From assembly GCA_013397115.1 (NCBI GenBank), contig VWZW01001752.1:124001-188000 (forward strand): DNA of 64,000 nt, read 5' to 3'. Shown here piece by piece: positions 13,640-27,600 of the stretch. Positions within the stretch are counted from its first letter, which is position 1; the number at the start of each line of letters is the position of its first letter. The stretch comes from Edolisoma coerulescens. Taxonomy: Eukaryota > Chordata > Aves > Passeriformes > Campephagidae. The notes under the pieces were generated by a model. That model was not told the DNA's origin. It saw nothing but the letters and a program-made list of their open reading frames with translations, and ran no database searches. Position numbers and translations under genes: made by a program.

Positions 13640-14380
13640 GAAGAATGATACTAGCCCAAATAATACCCTGACAGACTACTCCCAGGCCCGCCATCAGACC
13701 CTCAAAAGTCTATCTGTCCAGGCCCAGAGGAACACAGGGGTGTATAGTAGCAGATAGGAACTCAAAATAAGGATTCAGGAGGAACAATCATCTTTCTTTG
13801 TAATGAGGATTGCTGTCTAGGTATGTAGAACTATTATAAGATACGGGGAAAAGGAGTTTGGGATAGCGCAGGTCTTAGATGATGTTTAGGGGAGAAACCA
13901 AAGTGAAGACAAGTGAGGAGTTTAGGTGATTTGTGGAGGAACAAGAGTGGAGAAATAGAGATATAAGGGGATAAATGGCCAGTCACACGTGAATAGTTTG
14001 CAGGCTGACAAGTTTGTCTGGTTATGTCCTGTGCCTGATGAACACCATCTATCCTGTCTTCTTACTAAACTCCTTTCTAACTCCTTCCCGGGAATGGGCT
14101 CTCTATTATGTGTGCATGTATAGATACGGGCGTGCCCACTGTCACTAGTGGACTTTCATCCTGTCCAGCCAGAGAAGGTGATGCCACTGGTGCTTTTTGT
14201 GTTTGTGTGAGGGCTTTGAGTGTCTGCGACCTGTGTGGACAACTTGGTATATATTTGGTGTATGTGTGTGCTCTGTGTATATGCCTACTGGGACTATATC
14301 TTCACCTTTGTTACTGTTTGGACTTGGGGGTACGGAACAGCAGCAGCCTCATCTCCCTCAGGCTGTCAAGTCCAGTGTCA
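13640..14380 (+). mobile_element. Probable LTR-retrotransposon-derived block, family not identified
   Basis: A block of roughly 700 bases is clearly GC-richer than its surroundings. It has the layout of a retroviral LTR read on the plus strand: a purine-rich 5' half, a TATA-like AGATATAAGGGGATAAATGG near 13959, then a pyrimidine-rich segment (CCTGTCTTCTTACTAAACTCC), GTGT-rich sequence and a CAGCAGCAGCCTC tail. It ends near ...CCAGTGTCA at about 14381. I could not find matching target-site duplications, so both boundaries are approximate. The overlapping ORFs here (14108-14417) are GT-rich and not genes. An unclassified non-LTR repeat is the alternative. Confidence 0.45.
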
Positions 14381-15830
14381 TATATTTTTATCTAAAACAC
14401 CTTTAATTGATATTTGACACTTACAGTTAATGCAGCCTTCTACTCCATTACTTTCTTGCATCTGTTCTTAGAGCTTGAATCAGTACAGCTTTTACATACA
14501 GACTTGATCTAACATGGTTTGAAACCTGCTGCATTTTTACTGCTCCCCTGTGTAAAAGATTGACATAACTTGAACCTTTGTGGAGTGGGGCGGGGAGTGG
14601 TGAGGGAAGTGGAAGGAGAGAATATTTTATGTATGAGTGTGTATGTTATATCAGAAGATGGGTGAAACAACCAGTGCTGTCTGGACTAAACTATTAGCAG
14701 AATCTAAACTAATCAGTAAAGGGAAAATTGTATGCTTTCTATACACTGCACTTGACAACAGTCATTTAACCTCTAATTTGGATGAACTGCCACAGCACTT
14801 TAGCTACAGAGTGAGTAACTGCATTTTTGCTAACTCACTGAAACAGATCAACCCTCTTTTGCAGAGCAGCAACTCTATGCTTGGCATTTCAAATTACCTA
14901 GCCCATGGAGTTTTGAACAATCTCTGAATTTGAAAATAAAAATAAACTTACTCTTGTCCTTTAATATAATTTGTGTCTAAGCAAAACGCTTTTTTAAGTG
15001 CTTCTCAGTTTAAAAGTTAAACACTCCAGTAGTGACCCCACTGAGAGCTGACAAGTCTAATGGCAAATGACACAGGAAAGAATTTGTCAGCACAATTGGG
15101 AAATCATCAAGGAGCAACATAACAGATTCCTACTGCAGTTACATATCTGGAAACTAAGTTACATTAGTGCTTAAAATGCCCCTTTTTAACCAAAAAAAAT
15201 TTATCACAATGTTAATTAGTGAGAAAGATTTGTGATATTTCTTGTTATATAGAAATCTGTAGATTTGGAATTAGGTTCTAACTGTTTACATAGACTAGTC
15301 AAATTCAACATTTTATCTGCACAAAAAGATCATCAGAAGATGTCATCAGAAGATGTCCTCTTAGTTATTTTCAAACATATCTTCTCATGGTGTCTCTAGA
15401 TTAGAACTAGGTATTTCTTGACACAACAATTGTAAACATTTTTTTTTAAACTTTAGTAACTATTCATCCAACAAATCATTAAACATTTGCAGCTAATTTC
15501 TGAGACAGTGCTATGTTTTATGTTTTCTGTAAAACTTTGTGTAAAAGAATGTAAACGAAGATATTTTTATGTATGCTAATGTTTCTGCTGATTGCAGCTG
15601 ACTGTTCCCTTAGGGGTAGTAGGATTGCTTATTATCAAAAAAAGAAGGCACCTACCAGTACAGGGTAGACAGGGAAAAGATAATGATCTGTCTCCAGTTT
15701 AATGCCAAAGAAACGAACCCAAATATTCCAACCAAGCAGTTTTCCACTAATTTCTCTCCTCCCATTCTTAATCAAAAGAGGCTAATATATTTCACCAAGG
15801 ACATAGACAGTATTATGAACTCAGTAGTCA
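14381..15830. other. Intron, nothing recognised
   Basis: AT-rich sequence with chance ORFs only. A 13-bp perfect tandem duplication (CATCAGAAGATGT twice) lies at 15331-15356. Confidence 0.5.
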
Positions 15831-15835
15831 ACATG

Positions 15836-15908
15836 TACACCTGGGGGTTGGAACTAGATGGTTTTTAAAGTCCCTTCCAACCCTATCCATTCTATGGTTC
15901 TATATGCT
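15836..15908 (+). mobile_element. CR1 LINE 3' end fragment
   Basis: The sequence GTTGGAACTAGATGG, then AAGTCCCTTCCAACCC, then ATTCTATGGTTCTATATG is the standard CR1 3' terminus: a TTGGACTAGATGAT-like motif, CCCTTCCAACCC, and the imperfect ATTCTATG tail repeat. Only about 70 bases remain, which matches the severe 5' truncation usual for CR1. It lies antisense to the protocadherin gene. Confidence 0.88.
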
Positions 15909-18729
15909 ACAGGTTCTGTGCTTTTTTTTCCACACACATATTGCAGAAATATAGTCAAGAATGCACACTCTGGCTCCAGTCTGCATGTGTTTTAACAACC
16001 ATTCTTGTACAATATATTTTATAGACACACGGCGTTATTGTCTGGTCATGACATGGTCCTAGCACAGACACTGGAGAAAAATGCAAAGAGCTTTTCACTT
16101 TTTCGTTTTTTTAAACCACACACAAAGCTGATGGTAACAACAGAGTTAAGACATACTTAAGTTGGCAAAAATTCTGTTCCACTTGTCCCTGGAGATGGAA
16201 AACCTTCCAAATCAATACTGACACCATATCTAGTCACAATAACTCGAACACTTGCAGAAAGCATTCCTAGATTTAGACCTTTTTCTTGGAGGAGTACAAA
16301 ACCACAGTAGCCATACAGCACTACAGCAATGAACAGTATTTGTGTAAACCATGCAGCTTGGTCCGCAGGATCTGAGGAGTCATTGACGGATGAGTTCTAA
16401 ACAGTATCTATGACAAATCAATGACTACATGCAGATTTTGCTTTCCACATTGACAGGCCCGTAATATGCCTACATGGTTCCACTTATTAAGGACCTATAG
16501 AAAGTGAACGTGCAGTAGTTCCATCTACTGTGAGAAAAGAAAAAAAGAACAGGAACCGTTATACAGTGAATAAAGAGAATGTGGTTTGGATGAGCCCTAT
16601 TTTTTCTGCATTCTGTACACAAATATGTTACATTCAGAAGACCATCCAAAATTCAAGTGAAACACCATTATATGATTAAAGTGGAGTGTGTTTACATGCC
16701 TTTTATATTTAAACGTTGCCTGTTTTATGAGCTCTGTGATCAGGGACACAATAGAGCTCTTAAAGCATAACAAGTATTGACAACATGATCAGGGAACAAT
16801 AATGCAGAAAACAGCTGAGAGGGTACATATTGTAGAAAATCACAGTTTAAGGGGGAAAAAGAAAGCTAGTCTACAGGGATACACAGCTACAACAACACTG
16901 TTGCTGAAATTCTTGCCTCCTAATTGCAGTAATTCAGGAGCTGCACCCCAGTTTGTGCTGTGGCATATTCTGACATGCCAAGACACTATAAAAATACTTA
17001 AACATATTTGAAGGCATCAGCAATTTCTTTCTCTGTACCTTAGGCTAAATACCGTTAAACAGCAATTGAACATATCTCAAGAAGCATTTGGTGCCCCAAG
17101 GCTTGGACTGCTGTCATTCTGAATGTGGCATTATCATGTACTGCAGAGATAGTGCATGCCATCTCTAAAACAGTCCTACTGAATAAAGTCAAACACAAAT
17201 CCGCTGCTTGAGATATGCCAACTGCACTGAAGCAATGAATATATTAATTGCTTTTGGACTAGAATAATTTCATGTATACCATGCGCAATTCTAAGATACT
17301 TTTCAGTACTTAAAAAAATACTTGAGAGTACAGAAAGAGTTTATGTATACTGATGGAATGATTAATATTGTGAGACAAGCTATGACAGAATAACACAAAA
17401 GGATGAGTTCTGAAAATTTGAATTTTTTTTTTATGCAAAGGAAAAGGAACATGGAATGAAAGTGAGAATTTTCAATACTTAACTTGAAATATGATGGAAA
17501 ATAAAAGCCTCCCTTAAACAATTCCTAAACCCAGCAAGAGTCACTGCTGTATCATGTCCAAAGTCTGAATACTTAGCAGTTTCAAGACAGACCAGAGTGA
17601 CATTTTCAAAGGAAATGTGCTGCTAAATAGTTGTCTACAATTAAAACTAATAAAAATAAAACAAAGAAAGCGATGTCATAGGAAAACAGAAACTGTAAAA
17701 TGATTCTTTAATATTTGAAAAAAAGTTCATGCTAGATGAATGAAAGTGAATTAGTGAGAAGAGAAAGCAGGTATGGGAGAAAACAGCACTGTTAATGTAC
17801 CTAAAAGGCAAGAATAAAAACAAGAGTGGAAGCAATCTGTTTTGCATGCCCAGAGTGAAAAAGATCAAAGGTAATGTCATGATTACAACAATGACAAATC
17901 AGGTTAGAAATCAGAAAAATCTTTGAGGATGAATGGAGTAGTAATGGAAGGTTTCAGAGTCTGGAATTAGTTTTACAAATGTCTAGAAAAAATTTTTCCC
18001 AGGATAACAAAAACATAGCTAATCATACCTTGGGAAAGAAAGGACGCCCTAAACGACCTCTAAAACTTCCTTTCAGCTCTGCAGTTCTGTTAATGTGATT
18101 GCTAACTCTCATGTACTTTGGCCTCAATCCAATTCCTAACTGCTTCTGGGTTGAGATTCTTGATTTATTCGGTAATAAATCAACCTCAGAGAGTGGGCCT
18201 CAGTTCAATGAAAAATCCATTTTAGAATCCTCCTTTAAGTTTTATGGTAATAAAATTACGAGCAAAACCCAAAAATAGTTTGACTCCTTAAGTCACATGT
18301 TAATCAAAGGAATATAGAAACATCAAGCCCGTGATGATAAAAACACCCTGCCCACTTTTAAGTTCCAATGTGATACTTTAGCATTTATAAAATCTTTTTT
18401 CCTGAGATAAAACATATCAATCCTATTTTACAATTAGTTTCTTCACAAAGTTAAAGAATGAATATTGCTTCTACCTGTAGTGGTGCAAAACATATCATGC
18501 CTCTGAGGTCCATTAAAGCTGAAACTGGTGTAAGAATCAAAATTTCACAAGCGTTTACATCTTATATGATATTTTTGTTTTGCTTCCCTTGAATAATATC
18601 TATCTCTGTTTTAGGGAAGAACAGTCAAAAAAGATAATGAATGTATAAAGTTTTGATGGGTTTTTTTATGCTTATTAAACATACTACATCAGTCTATATA
18701 GCTACTTAACATGACTCAGACATGTAACC

Positions 18730-18773
18730 AAAGAAATATTATCCAAGTAATAAAGAAATATTACCCAAGCAAT
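18730..18773. repeat. 22-bp imperfect tandem duplication
   Basis: Two adjacent copies of an AAAGAAATATTATCCAAGTA-type unit at 18730-18751 and 18752-18773 differ at two T/C positions. This is consistent with a local slippage duplication. Confidence 0.85.
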
Positions 18774-20285
18774 AATATTTCTGACTGAGATTCCACATAG
18801 TCATAGTTATTTCTATCATAGTTGCCTCCAGCATATAAGATACAATACTCTTTAAATGTTTCACTAATTATGGAATAACTTGATAAAAAGTTTCTTGCCT
18901 AAATTAGTTATTATACCAGCTCAATATATTGCATCTGTGTTCTTCAAGGAATCACCAGTATTTCACAACTAACGTAAAGAATGTTTATATTAAAAACAGA
19001 TCTATGGGTTCTGGGGTTTTTTACACTAAAAAAAAAAAATAGTTGTACCCTTATGGGCCAAAATCATATTGATCTGATGGTTGTCAGTGGAGAACAATAA
19101 CATAAATTTTGTACAACCTTATAGCTAAGTGAAATCAAATTCAACAGGCTTAATTCTAGACAAATACTGATTTGATTACGTTATAAAATAAAGTCCAGTA
19201 GAAACACAAAGTTTCTCTTGTTTAAGTTGTATTTATCCTATAGTTCAGACTGTATTACTTCATTTTCTTTCACAAAACCACATATATAATGAGAACTAAG
19301 AAGTATCAGCTTATGGGATACCAGTGGTGAGTACCATACTAAATACACCATGCTGAACCTAAATTCCCCAGATTTTAATTTTCTAGATTTAAATGTAATT
19401 GCTGCAAGACTTCTTGTAATCCTGTTAAATCCTTTGATAGCCTGATTTACTTCTATCACTGAAATGGCAACATATCCTTCAGAAAAGCAGGACTTACTGT
19501 GGCTTCCTGAAGTAGCATAGATATTAAGATGTAGGAAACATTTAAGCCGTCTAATTGTTCTGCCAATCTAATGCTAAGGTATTAATCTGTCACTGTGTCA
19601 AATTACATACCTTTATGTTTTTCAGTAAAATGTGTCAGTGCTTAACAAACTCTGAGCTGAAACAATTTATGGAGCAATTAGAATGTCAGCTCTCCTAAAG
19701 ATGACTTAAGAAAATCTGAATCGAGGCTCAAAAGTCACCATAACTTCCTTGATACTCCTGCCAAAGTGATGGGACTGCAGGAGCTCTAAAGGAATCGGGT
19801 AGCTAGCGGCCATTATTAGCTCACCTCAGCTGTTCCTCCCTTTTATTTTATTTCCTGGTGATAAGGATTTAATAATGTATTTTCACATCAGGAATGGACA
19901 CCAGGCAGGAAAACAAGTGCTCTTGCCACAGAAGATTAAAATAACATGACTTCCCCTCATCTCCCTTCAATTTAGGCCCATCTCATTCAACAGACAACTT
20001 ATTTTTGGAGATTCTCATGGATATCTCAAAAACATCTTCAAGGATATCCTGAACTGATAATAGAAGCTGAATACATAGAAAAAGTCAGTGACGTGGAATT
20101 TCAAGCTCTTTTGTAAGACTGATATTTGTTGAAGCAATATAAAAGTGCACTATGTACGGCTAAGGTTTAAATGGTGACTGATTAAAAAGATAAGCCCCCA
20201 CTAAGCACATGGCTGGTTAATTGTCACAAGTAATGGCAGGGAAAAAAAACAACAAACAAACAGAAAAACTGAACCACTTGTGCTT

Positions 20286-20536
20286 ATTGACAAGAATGCA
20301 AACTAAAGTAATATTCTGGCTGAAGGCTTCTATGTTTAAGAATTGGCTTTAAGGGAAAATACTGATTTCTTTCTTTCATATCTTTCAGTGAGTTACTTTT
20401 TCTTACAGAATTATTCTGCCACATGAAATAGTAACTTGAACTGATTGTCTTGATAGTACCACTGCATTCATGAAAAGGAAATGCTTCATACTGTTCTACT
20501 TTGTGCAGCAACACATTGCTGGATTCTGGATCGTAT
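20286..20536 (-). other. Open frame following a possible splice acceptor, unproven
   Basis: A minus-strand frame runs from TCTGTGTATGCAG, whose AG ends near 20537, to a stop at about 20284. It reads IKYDPESSNVLLHKVEQYE at first and has a mixed, charged composition unlike the low-complexity ORFs around it. It resembles no family I recognise. The pyrimidine tract before the AG is weak, and the best-looking donor (GTAAGA) would leave a length not divisible by three. Chance is the more likely explanation in this much sequence. Confidence 0.15.
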
Positions 20537-21488
20537 TTTATACCTGCATACACAGAATAAAATATTATATAGTAGCATATATTAAATAGTACTACTGCTT
20601 TCATAAAAAGGGAATTACTCAGGTTTCCAGAGGTTTTCTGTGTGACTCATGTAAAATTTATTTTGTTACAAGTCATAGGCTCTCAAAGGTTAAACTTGAA
20701 CAGTAAGTGTAAAATAAGCTGAAGCTCTGTTAATTTATATTATGTTATTTCAAATGGAGGAAAGAACAAAGTTCTCCATGCTCTGCATGCAAATGATCAC
20801 CTAAACAATGTAGAGCTTAGCATGAAGCAGAAACAAATAACTTGTGACTACTTGTCTTTTTAGCGGCTGTCAAGAGAAAGTTGTATTGTAAGAAGAAATA
20901 TAGCAGTCACATGAAGGATCCATTTAACCTTTTGTGTCACATGAAGGGAACCTTATCCCAAACAATGGAAAAAAAGATACACTTATCTGTTCATGTCATA
21001 CATGGTTCTTTCAAAAATTCACATATAAATTTGTAATTTTACTTAATGATATTAAGAAGATCTGTAATACAGAACCAAATTTAATTCAATGCAGTCAATT
21101 GAAAAGTACAAAGAATGCATTTTCATGTCTTTAACAGAAATTCTACATAACAAAAGACTGAAGTGAATGCTAAAAACAGAAATAAAAACCAGTATTGTAT
21201 TAATTCATATTTTTCCTGTCTAAGTATATTTCAGAAGAAATGGATTAAATTCTATAGAATATATTGCTCATCCTCATTAATTATGAAGCATAACAAAAAT
21301 ATAAAATCACACAACTCAGCTATAAATGATAATACTTCCACTTGTCACTGGGAAAGAAAATTATTTACTGATTAACTAGTTACAGACTTCTGTCTTTTAT
21401 TCCATGTCAGTAACATGAACCTGCTCTTAAAATTAATTATTTTGGGACCTTGAGTTTTTCCTAAGAAGAAGTAAAATCTACCCTGGAA

Positions 21489-21668
21489 TTATAGAATCAT
21501 AGGATAATAGAATATTCTTAGTTGGAAGAAATCCACAGGGGTCACTGAAGTCCGACTCCTGGCCCTACACAGGACAGCCTCAAGAGCCACACCATGTGCT
21601 GAGAGCACTGTCTAAACATTTCTTGAGCTCTGGCAGTCTGAGGTCCATGACCACTTTTGTACTTCTGT
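21489..21668 (-). mobile_element. CR1 LINE 3' fragment, antisense to the plus strand
   Basis: Read on the plus strand it starts ATAGAATCATAGGATAATAGAAT, continues TTGGAAGAAAT, GTCCGACTCCTGGCCCT and ACAGGACAGCCTCAAGAG, then CACACCATGTGCTGAGAGCA and TTTCTTGAGCTCTGGCAG, and ends near GACCACTTTT. This is the reverse complement of a CR1 3' region of the subfamily with CTCCTGGCCCTGCACAGGAC. Its sense strand is the same as the host gene. It is 5'-truncated with several indels, so it is old. Confidence 0.9.
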
Positions 21669-24600
21669 TACAAGTACTGGTGCTCTCTTATTGAGATTTT
21701 GCAGGGAAGAGGGAGTGTTGGGGGGTTGGTTTTTTTGCTGTTGATGTTGCTTTTATAGTAAGTATGTGGAAAAGTCTTCACACCTCAAAAAAATGAAGAG
21801 ACAAATACAGAAAGATAATGAATCTCTCAGTGTGATTTATGTCCTGCTCAAAGGGATTTTTTCCATTAATTTTTTTATTGATTTTTCAGCTGTGTCTGCA
21901 GATTACAGTGAATTAATTGCAAACATCAGCTCAGAATTTTTCCATATTTATGACAGATTCATCTGGGTTACAGTCCATTAGTAATTAAGTATTAAGCACA
22001 GCGCTAATTCCTCTCGAGCACACATAGCCGATAGACTGTAATCCTACCCATGAATCATGAAAAGAGGTTAGCGTATCAGTGTTTATCTCACTATGGAATT
22101 AAACAGTATAATGATATTTTTTTTCCAACAATAGAAAATATAGAAAGATTTTGAATGAAACAAAACAGAGGAAAAAAATATCAAGTGTTACTTGCAAAGT
22201 CTAATCTTGTCAGAAACAGTAGTGTCAATCCTTCTTGCGAGAGGTAGAGTCTAACAGAGCCTGGAGTGTGTGTCATAGTTATTTGACCATCTGTATTCGA
22301 CAGTGTTTCATTCACTCAAGAGTTATAGGTGGTAAAGAAATATAGTTTTTACTTTACAAAGAGAGCTGTGGAGTGATGAATGTTGAAGGGAAGACTGGAC
22401 TTGAACAGTGGTATCTAAACCTATTATTCAGGAGCTGTCTCTCATCCCTGTGATGAAGATACTGGGGTTTAGTTGGCTAGGTAACATTGTCTTCAGGTTG
22501 ACTAAGTGATTTAGTTGAGTTGAGCAGAGTCTGCAACAGATTTCTTGGGATATTCCTCCAAATTTTGTGAAATATTTCCCAGACACAGAGTAAAAATGGA
22601 ATAATTTTTGTCAGAAATAACTGCAGTGGAAGTACATTTTAGTGAATCAATTCTCTTTCTTGGTCTAAGAATATTTAATATTGCAATTTGTCTCCCATGT
22701 TTTGCAGCAGGATATTAAAATTAGTCAGTATACTTTTGTTTAACGTGGTTGCCAAAGCGTATACCAGATCCATAAAATTGTAAATCTCAGGAATTATTCC
22801 ATTGTTCCTCTGCTTGTGACACCTTCAGATTTCTTAAGAAGTTCAATGTAGATGCTTTGTACTACTGCTTCAGAGCTAACATCTACTTTTTCCAGAATAA
22901 ATCAGATAATTTCCAGATTGTTCCAGTCATTTGAATATGAAGAAGTTTCATAAATTATTACTTTTTGCTTTCACTCAGACTTCAGTAAAAATGACAATGT
23001 TAAGCTTGCTTCACTGACAATGCATGACTAAATTCTTGACAACAGGTAGAAAAAAGCCCCTAATTATGTTTGTTAGGATAGCATAAAACTCAGCCAAGCA
23101 AAACATATTAACAGTGAGGTTAAATTCTCTTTTTTTTAAGAGTACATATACTACTGAAAAAAATTTAAAATGTTAATGTTTTAAATGTATTGACTGGAGG
23201 AGAGGAAAATAAAAAAAAATCCTCTTGACTATTCCTAATGTAAATCCACAGAGTAATTTCTACTAATCTATCCAATATTAATTGGAGTTGTCATAATCAG
23301 TTAGCAGCTGCCAGAATGTTTTGAAAAGCCAAAGAAGACACAAAACACCAGCGGTTAAAGTGTCAAGTATAGGAGCTGGACAGAGCACAAAGAAGTAGAA
23401 GATGAAAACAATATTAAATCTGTAGATTTCATCTGACTTGAAAGGCAATTATTGAAGCCAGAAAAGCCATGTGGTATTCTGGCAATTATTATTTCAAACA
23501 AATTTTTAATAAACTGTTAATTTCCTTTTATTAAACGGTTATTTCCCACTGTGGCCCCCACGATGTATCATAGCTAGGCCATGTGGTGCATACTTTGTAC
23601 AGGCATTTTCCTTTCAGACCATTCTGAATATGGTTTCCTGACAGAAAAATATTTAGTAGAAAATTGTTCTCTCTGCAGTGTTTTAGTCTCTGGCTCCTTT
23701 GTGAGATTGTAATAGAGGTGTCAGCTGGGATTGTGGTTCTTGTGAATGTAAAGCATTGTGCATTGAAGTATAACTAATTTATTCTTGTAATAGGTTCCAT
23801 ATTGGCTGGTGCAATTGTTTTCTACTTGTGTCTACTATGAAGCTGCAATTCAGGCAAAAAAATGTGTGCCCAAATATCAGTCGCCTGAGCTGCATTTATT
23901 GTCAGACGAGGGAATTATTCCAGAATTATCCAAAAAGTATGGCACTCTCCTACCAGAGCCAAATGAAGTCCTACCAGTAACTGCACATCACTTGGATATA
24001 TCATGGACCTTGTACAGGAGTGAGCAGCAGAGAGGGCTGATGAGCATATTTCACATCCTTTTGCAAACAGCAGCTCTGATAATGATCCTTTAAATTAGGT
24101 CTAGGCTAAGCATAGCAGATAAACCCACAGTCCACAGCGGTGGACACCAGTGATTAGTTTATGAAACTTACATTTCAACACAATTAATTTAAATGGATTG
24201 GTAAAGCATGGCTACATATATATATGTATATATGTATATAATCTATTTTAAATCAGAGATGAGTGGCTAGCTAGCTAAAATTGGAAATTATCTGTTTATT
24301 TTTAAGTGATACAGATAGAAATTGAATGGAAAAACTAATGTGTTCTTACAATGTTTTGACAAAAAAATAATGTTCAACATTAAAATTAACATTGATTTTA
24401 TTCTGCTCTTTCTGGGAAGGTACTTTGAGACTCTTATTTTTTATTAGAATATTTATGTATACTCTCAAATCTCTTTCCCACCAAGTGTGTGAAAACTCTC
24501 TATATATGTAACTGTGCAATAAACAACTGAACAAGCTCTCAGTGTGTGCTTTACCCTATCAGAGACATGAACTGCGATTACATATATCTTGAGCACTGCT

Positions 24601-27600
24601 ATACTTATTTTGTTCTGCTGAAAAACTGCTTTTTTGAGTTTTGTCTGTTTCTATTTACTGATGCTTTTAGTGACTGAAAGCAGAGGATGTACAGAAAGAG
24701 GTCAAAATTGACAGCAAAACTGAATCAGGGCTTCTCATGCCAATGAAATAATGAAAACCAGCACTGTTCTTACAGCAACAATAATGAATATAAATAGACA
24801 AAGGCTCTGAACAGCTACTGGGAGAAAGAGAATAAGGCATCCATTTCAAGAAAAAATCTTTTCCTGCCATCACAGATAGCTTTGTGAACTGGGTAAATTA
24901 GGATGCCCTTTAAACAATTTTCATGCTTCAATAAACATCTGTGAGAGACAGGTCTTCCTTATTTTCCTTTAAGGAATCAGACTTAATAGGTTGAATTTTA
25001 CTTGTATTTTCTACACTTTTGTTTGTCGTGTCAATCATTCCCAGATAAAATCTGTTATCTCATCTTTGACATACTTCAATACTTAATATGAATGCTTTTT
25101 TTCCTCCCTGGATTTATTTTCTCAAGCATACATATCCCTATATATCTACAGATAACATTGACAGAGTGCAAGTACCATCCAAATAATTGTCACTAGATAA
25201 TAAAGATTTATCCAATTCTTTTCTCTGTTTAAAATTGTCCATAAGTATGTGTAAATCTGCATCAAAGTAATTTAATGGAATAAATTTATCTATCTCATTT
25301 TCTTCCATATAAAATGCTGGACACTATATTTAAAGAAAGACCAAAAAAGCAGGTCTCTTTGCTTTTATGACTGATAGCATCTTCTAAGCCAACTAGTTTA
25401 AAAGTCGCTGAATAGGTGCCATATCAATTTAATTTCAAGAGATTAAAAGGTTTTTGTCTGTCACTATGATTCTGTGGACCTTATGTATTTTATACCACAT
25501 CCGTTTGGAGCTCCGTAGAGAAATATCTTGCATCTCATTGAAACTATTTGAATATAATTATATATTTTCTGGAATAACAAAATAGCAATTTGTTATGATC
25601 CTTTCGAATGTCATCATGCTATAAGAGAACAATTCTCCTGCTTAATTTACAATAATTTTATTCATAGGGAGGTCTTAATCTGAATTAAGATTTACAGACG
25701 TTAGATTTCGAATTTCAAGAGGTTGAACTCATGGAAAAGGAAGAAAGAGCAAATTTAGAACAAAATTTCCTTGCTAAAGTCATAAAAACAAAGTATAGTT
25801 TAATTTCTCTTTTGTTAGATTCATTTATTATGCTTCAGTCCATGAAAAATTCTCTAGCTGCAGGCATCTCTTTATCTGCAAAGCAACGCTTATACAATTT
25901 CTACAATAATCTGTATTTTGAAAACTCTCATAGGAATTTTAAAATTACTTTTAAGACCTCCGCTACACAAATTTCCTCTCACTCCTGAGCCAAAGGAGTG
26001 AGAAAAGGCTTTAATTATAAACATCTATGACAATTTCTCTCTGATTCAGTTTTATCTAATCTGTCTTTTAGGGAAAAATAATACACACCTAAGGCATAGC
26101 TTTCACAAGATGCATTACATCACTAGTACATAGGATTTAGAAGACTGGTCAATCTAACTCCATTTAAATTTCTAAAAAGCATAAATATTTTGTTAATTCA
26201 GAGACTAACTTCATACTGGTCTGATACCCTTTGAATCAAATATTTCTGTCATCAATGAGAAGCACAAATTCAAAATAAACAACTAAAGCTTGTGGCATGC
26301 CAAACATCTGAAATTAATGTAAAGTACGATCCAGATCTGTTCTAAGGATAGCAACTGAAAATTTCAGTTGAACAGAAAGGATAAGGTCTCTTGAGATTAT
26401 ATGTTTTGCGTCTCAACTATAATAAAGCAGATGAATATTTATGCAACTTTAAACCCTTTGCCAAGACACTGACATCACCAGCATATCCAAAGCACAGATA
26501 ATTTTTCTCCAAAAAGATAACAGATACGTTAAAGATGGTACCAACACTTTCGCTATATTTCACTGCTTCTCATCTATTAAGTTTACATGGACAGAGATAA
26601 TAAAACACCATGATAGAAAATACAATTTAAAGATGTGTTTGTAGTCTATCATATAATTACTGTATAATGTATTTTTCAGCTGAAAAGTGCAAAGCTGCTG
26701 AGCAAAGCTGCTCAGCTGCAGCATGTGTGTTTTTCTGACTAAAGAGTTTTAGGTTAAGTGGGACTCCTTTGAGGAAAATAAAAGATTGCTCTATTCTCAA
26801 GAGTAACTAAACTTGTTTAACTGAGAGAATTTTCTATAGCTCCGAGGGGAATCTGTGCCCCTGCCTCTAAATTTATAGGTGACAGAATGAGACTTCAAGG
26901 AGACTGTAGAGTTTATTCCATATAGGAATCTGCTGAAGGTTGCTTGACTACGTAATGTGGAAGGAAAGGATATTAAAGAGAAGTGGCAAAATACATTTTT
27001 CAGACCTTCATATTCTCTCTAGCTCATAAGTTCTTTGTTTTCACTGTTAAGAACAACAAACTATTTTTAGCTTATTACTCAGTGTTCTGATAAAATAAGG
27101 CTATAAAGAATATTTTATTTTGACATGTCTTGCTGTGTTATTTACCCAGCAAGACTCAACCAAGCAGGTCATCAAACAAAAATATAAACAAAGGAATCTT
27201 ATTAAATCAACAAGTATGAATTTGTAGAGATAGCACAAATAAATGAAACTGAAGCTACTTATGGAGCCATATCAACTTTGCTTTTCCTAGGGGTTACACA
27301 CCTAAAAGTTCAGTAACCCAGAAATATAGTGTGATGAAAGAAAATAAATTCTGGTCTTGGTAACAAATCTTTTGATTTAAAACTGCAGTGATTAATTTGT
27401 TGATGCTAATATAAGATTCAAAAGGATTAGTGTACTAGAAACTTGATCTAATCCTTAGTCACAAAGTAATATTACACATAGCTCAGCATATAATTTTTAG
27501 GAAGAATTAGTTTGTAAGACAGATGCCTGCTATGATATACCATTACCACTTTACAAATAATGTGTTTCATCCCATTAAATGTACCAATGGCAAGTTATAA

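Larger units (their letters stand above)
15909..21488. other. Intron, nothing recognised apart from a short tandem duplication
   Basis: AT-rich sequence without a known repeat family or credible exon, apart from the ORF near 20284-20530 listed separately. A 22-bp imperfect tandem duplication lies at 18730-18773. Confidence 0.5.

Noticed and set aside
14108..14417. Three overlapping Cys/Val-rich ORFs
   Set aside because: The Cys/Val/Leu composition comes from GT-rich repeat DNA, and the three frames overlap in the same direction with no domain.
15331..15356. Tandem CATCAGAAGATGT considered as a CRISPR-like or satellite unit
   Set aside because: There are only two adjacent copies without spacers in eukaryotic intron sequence.
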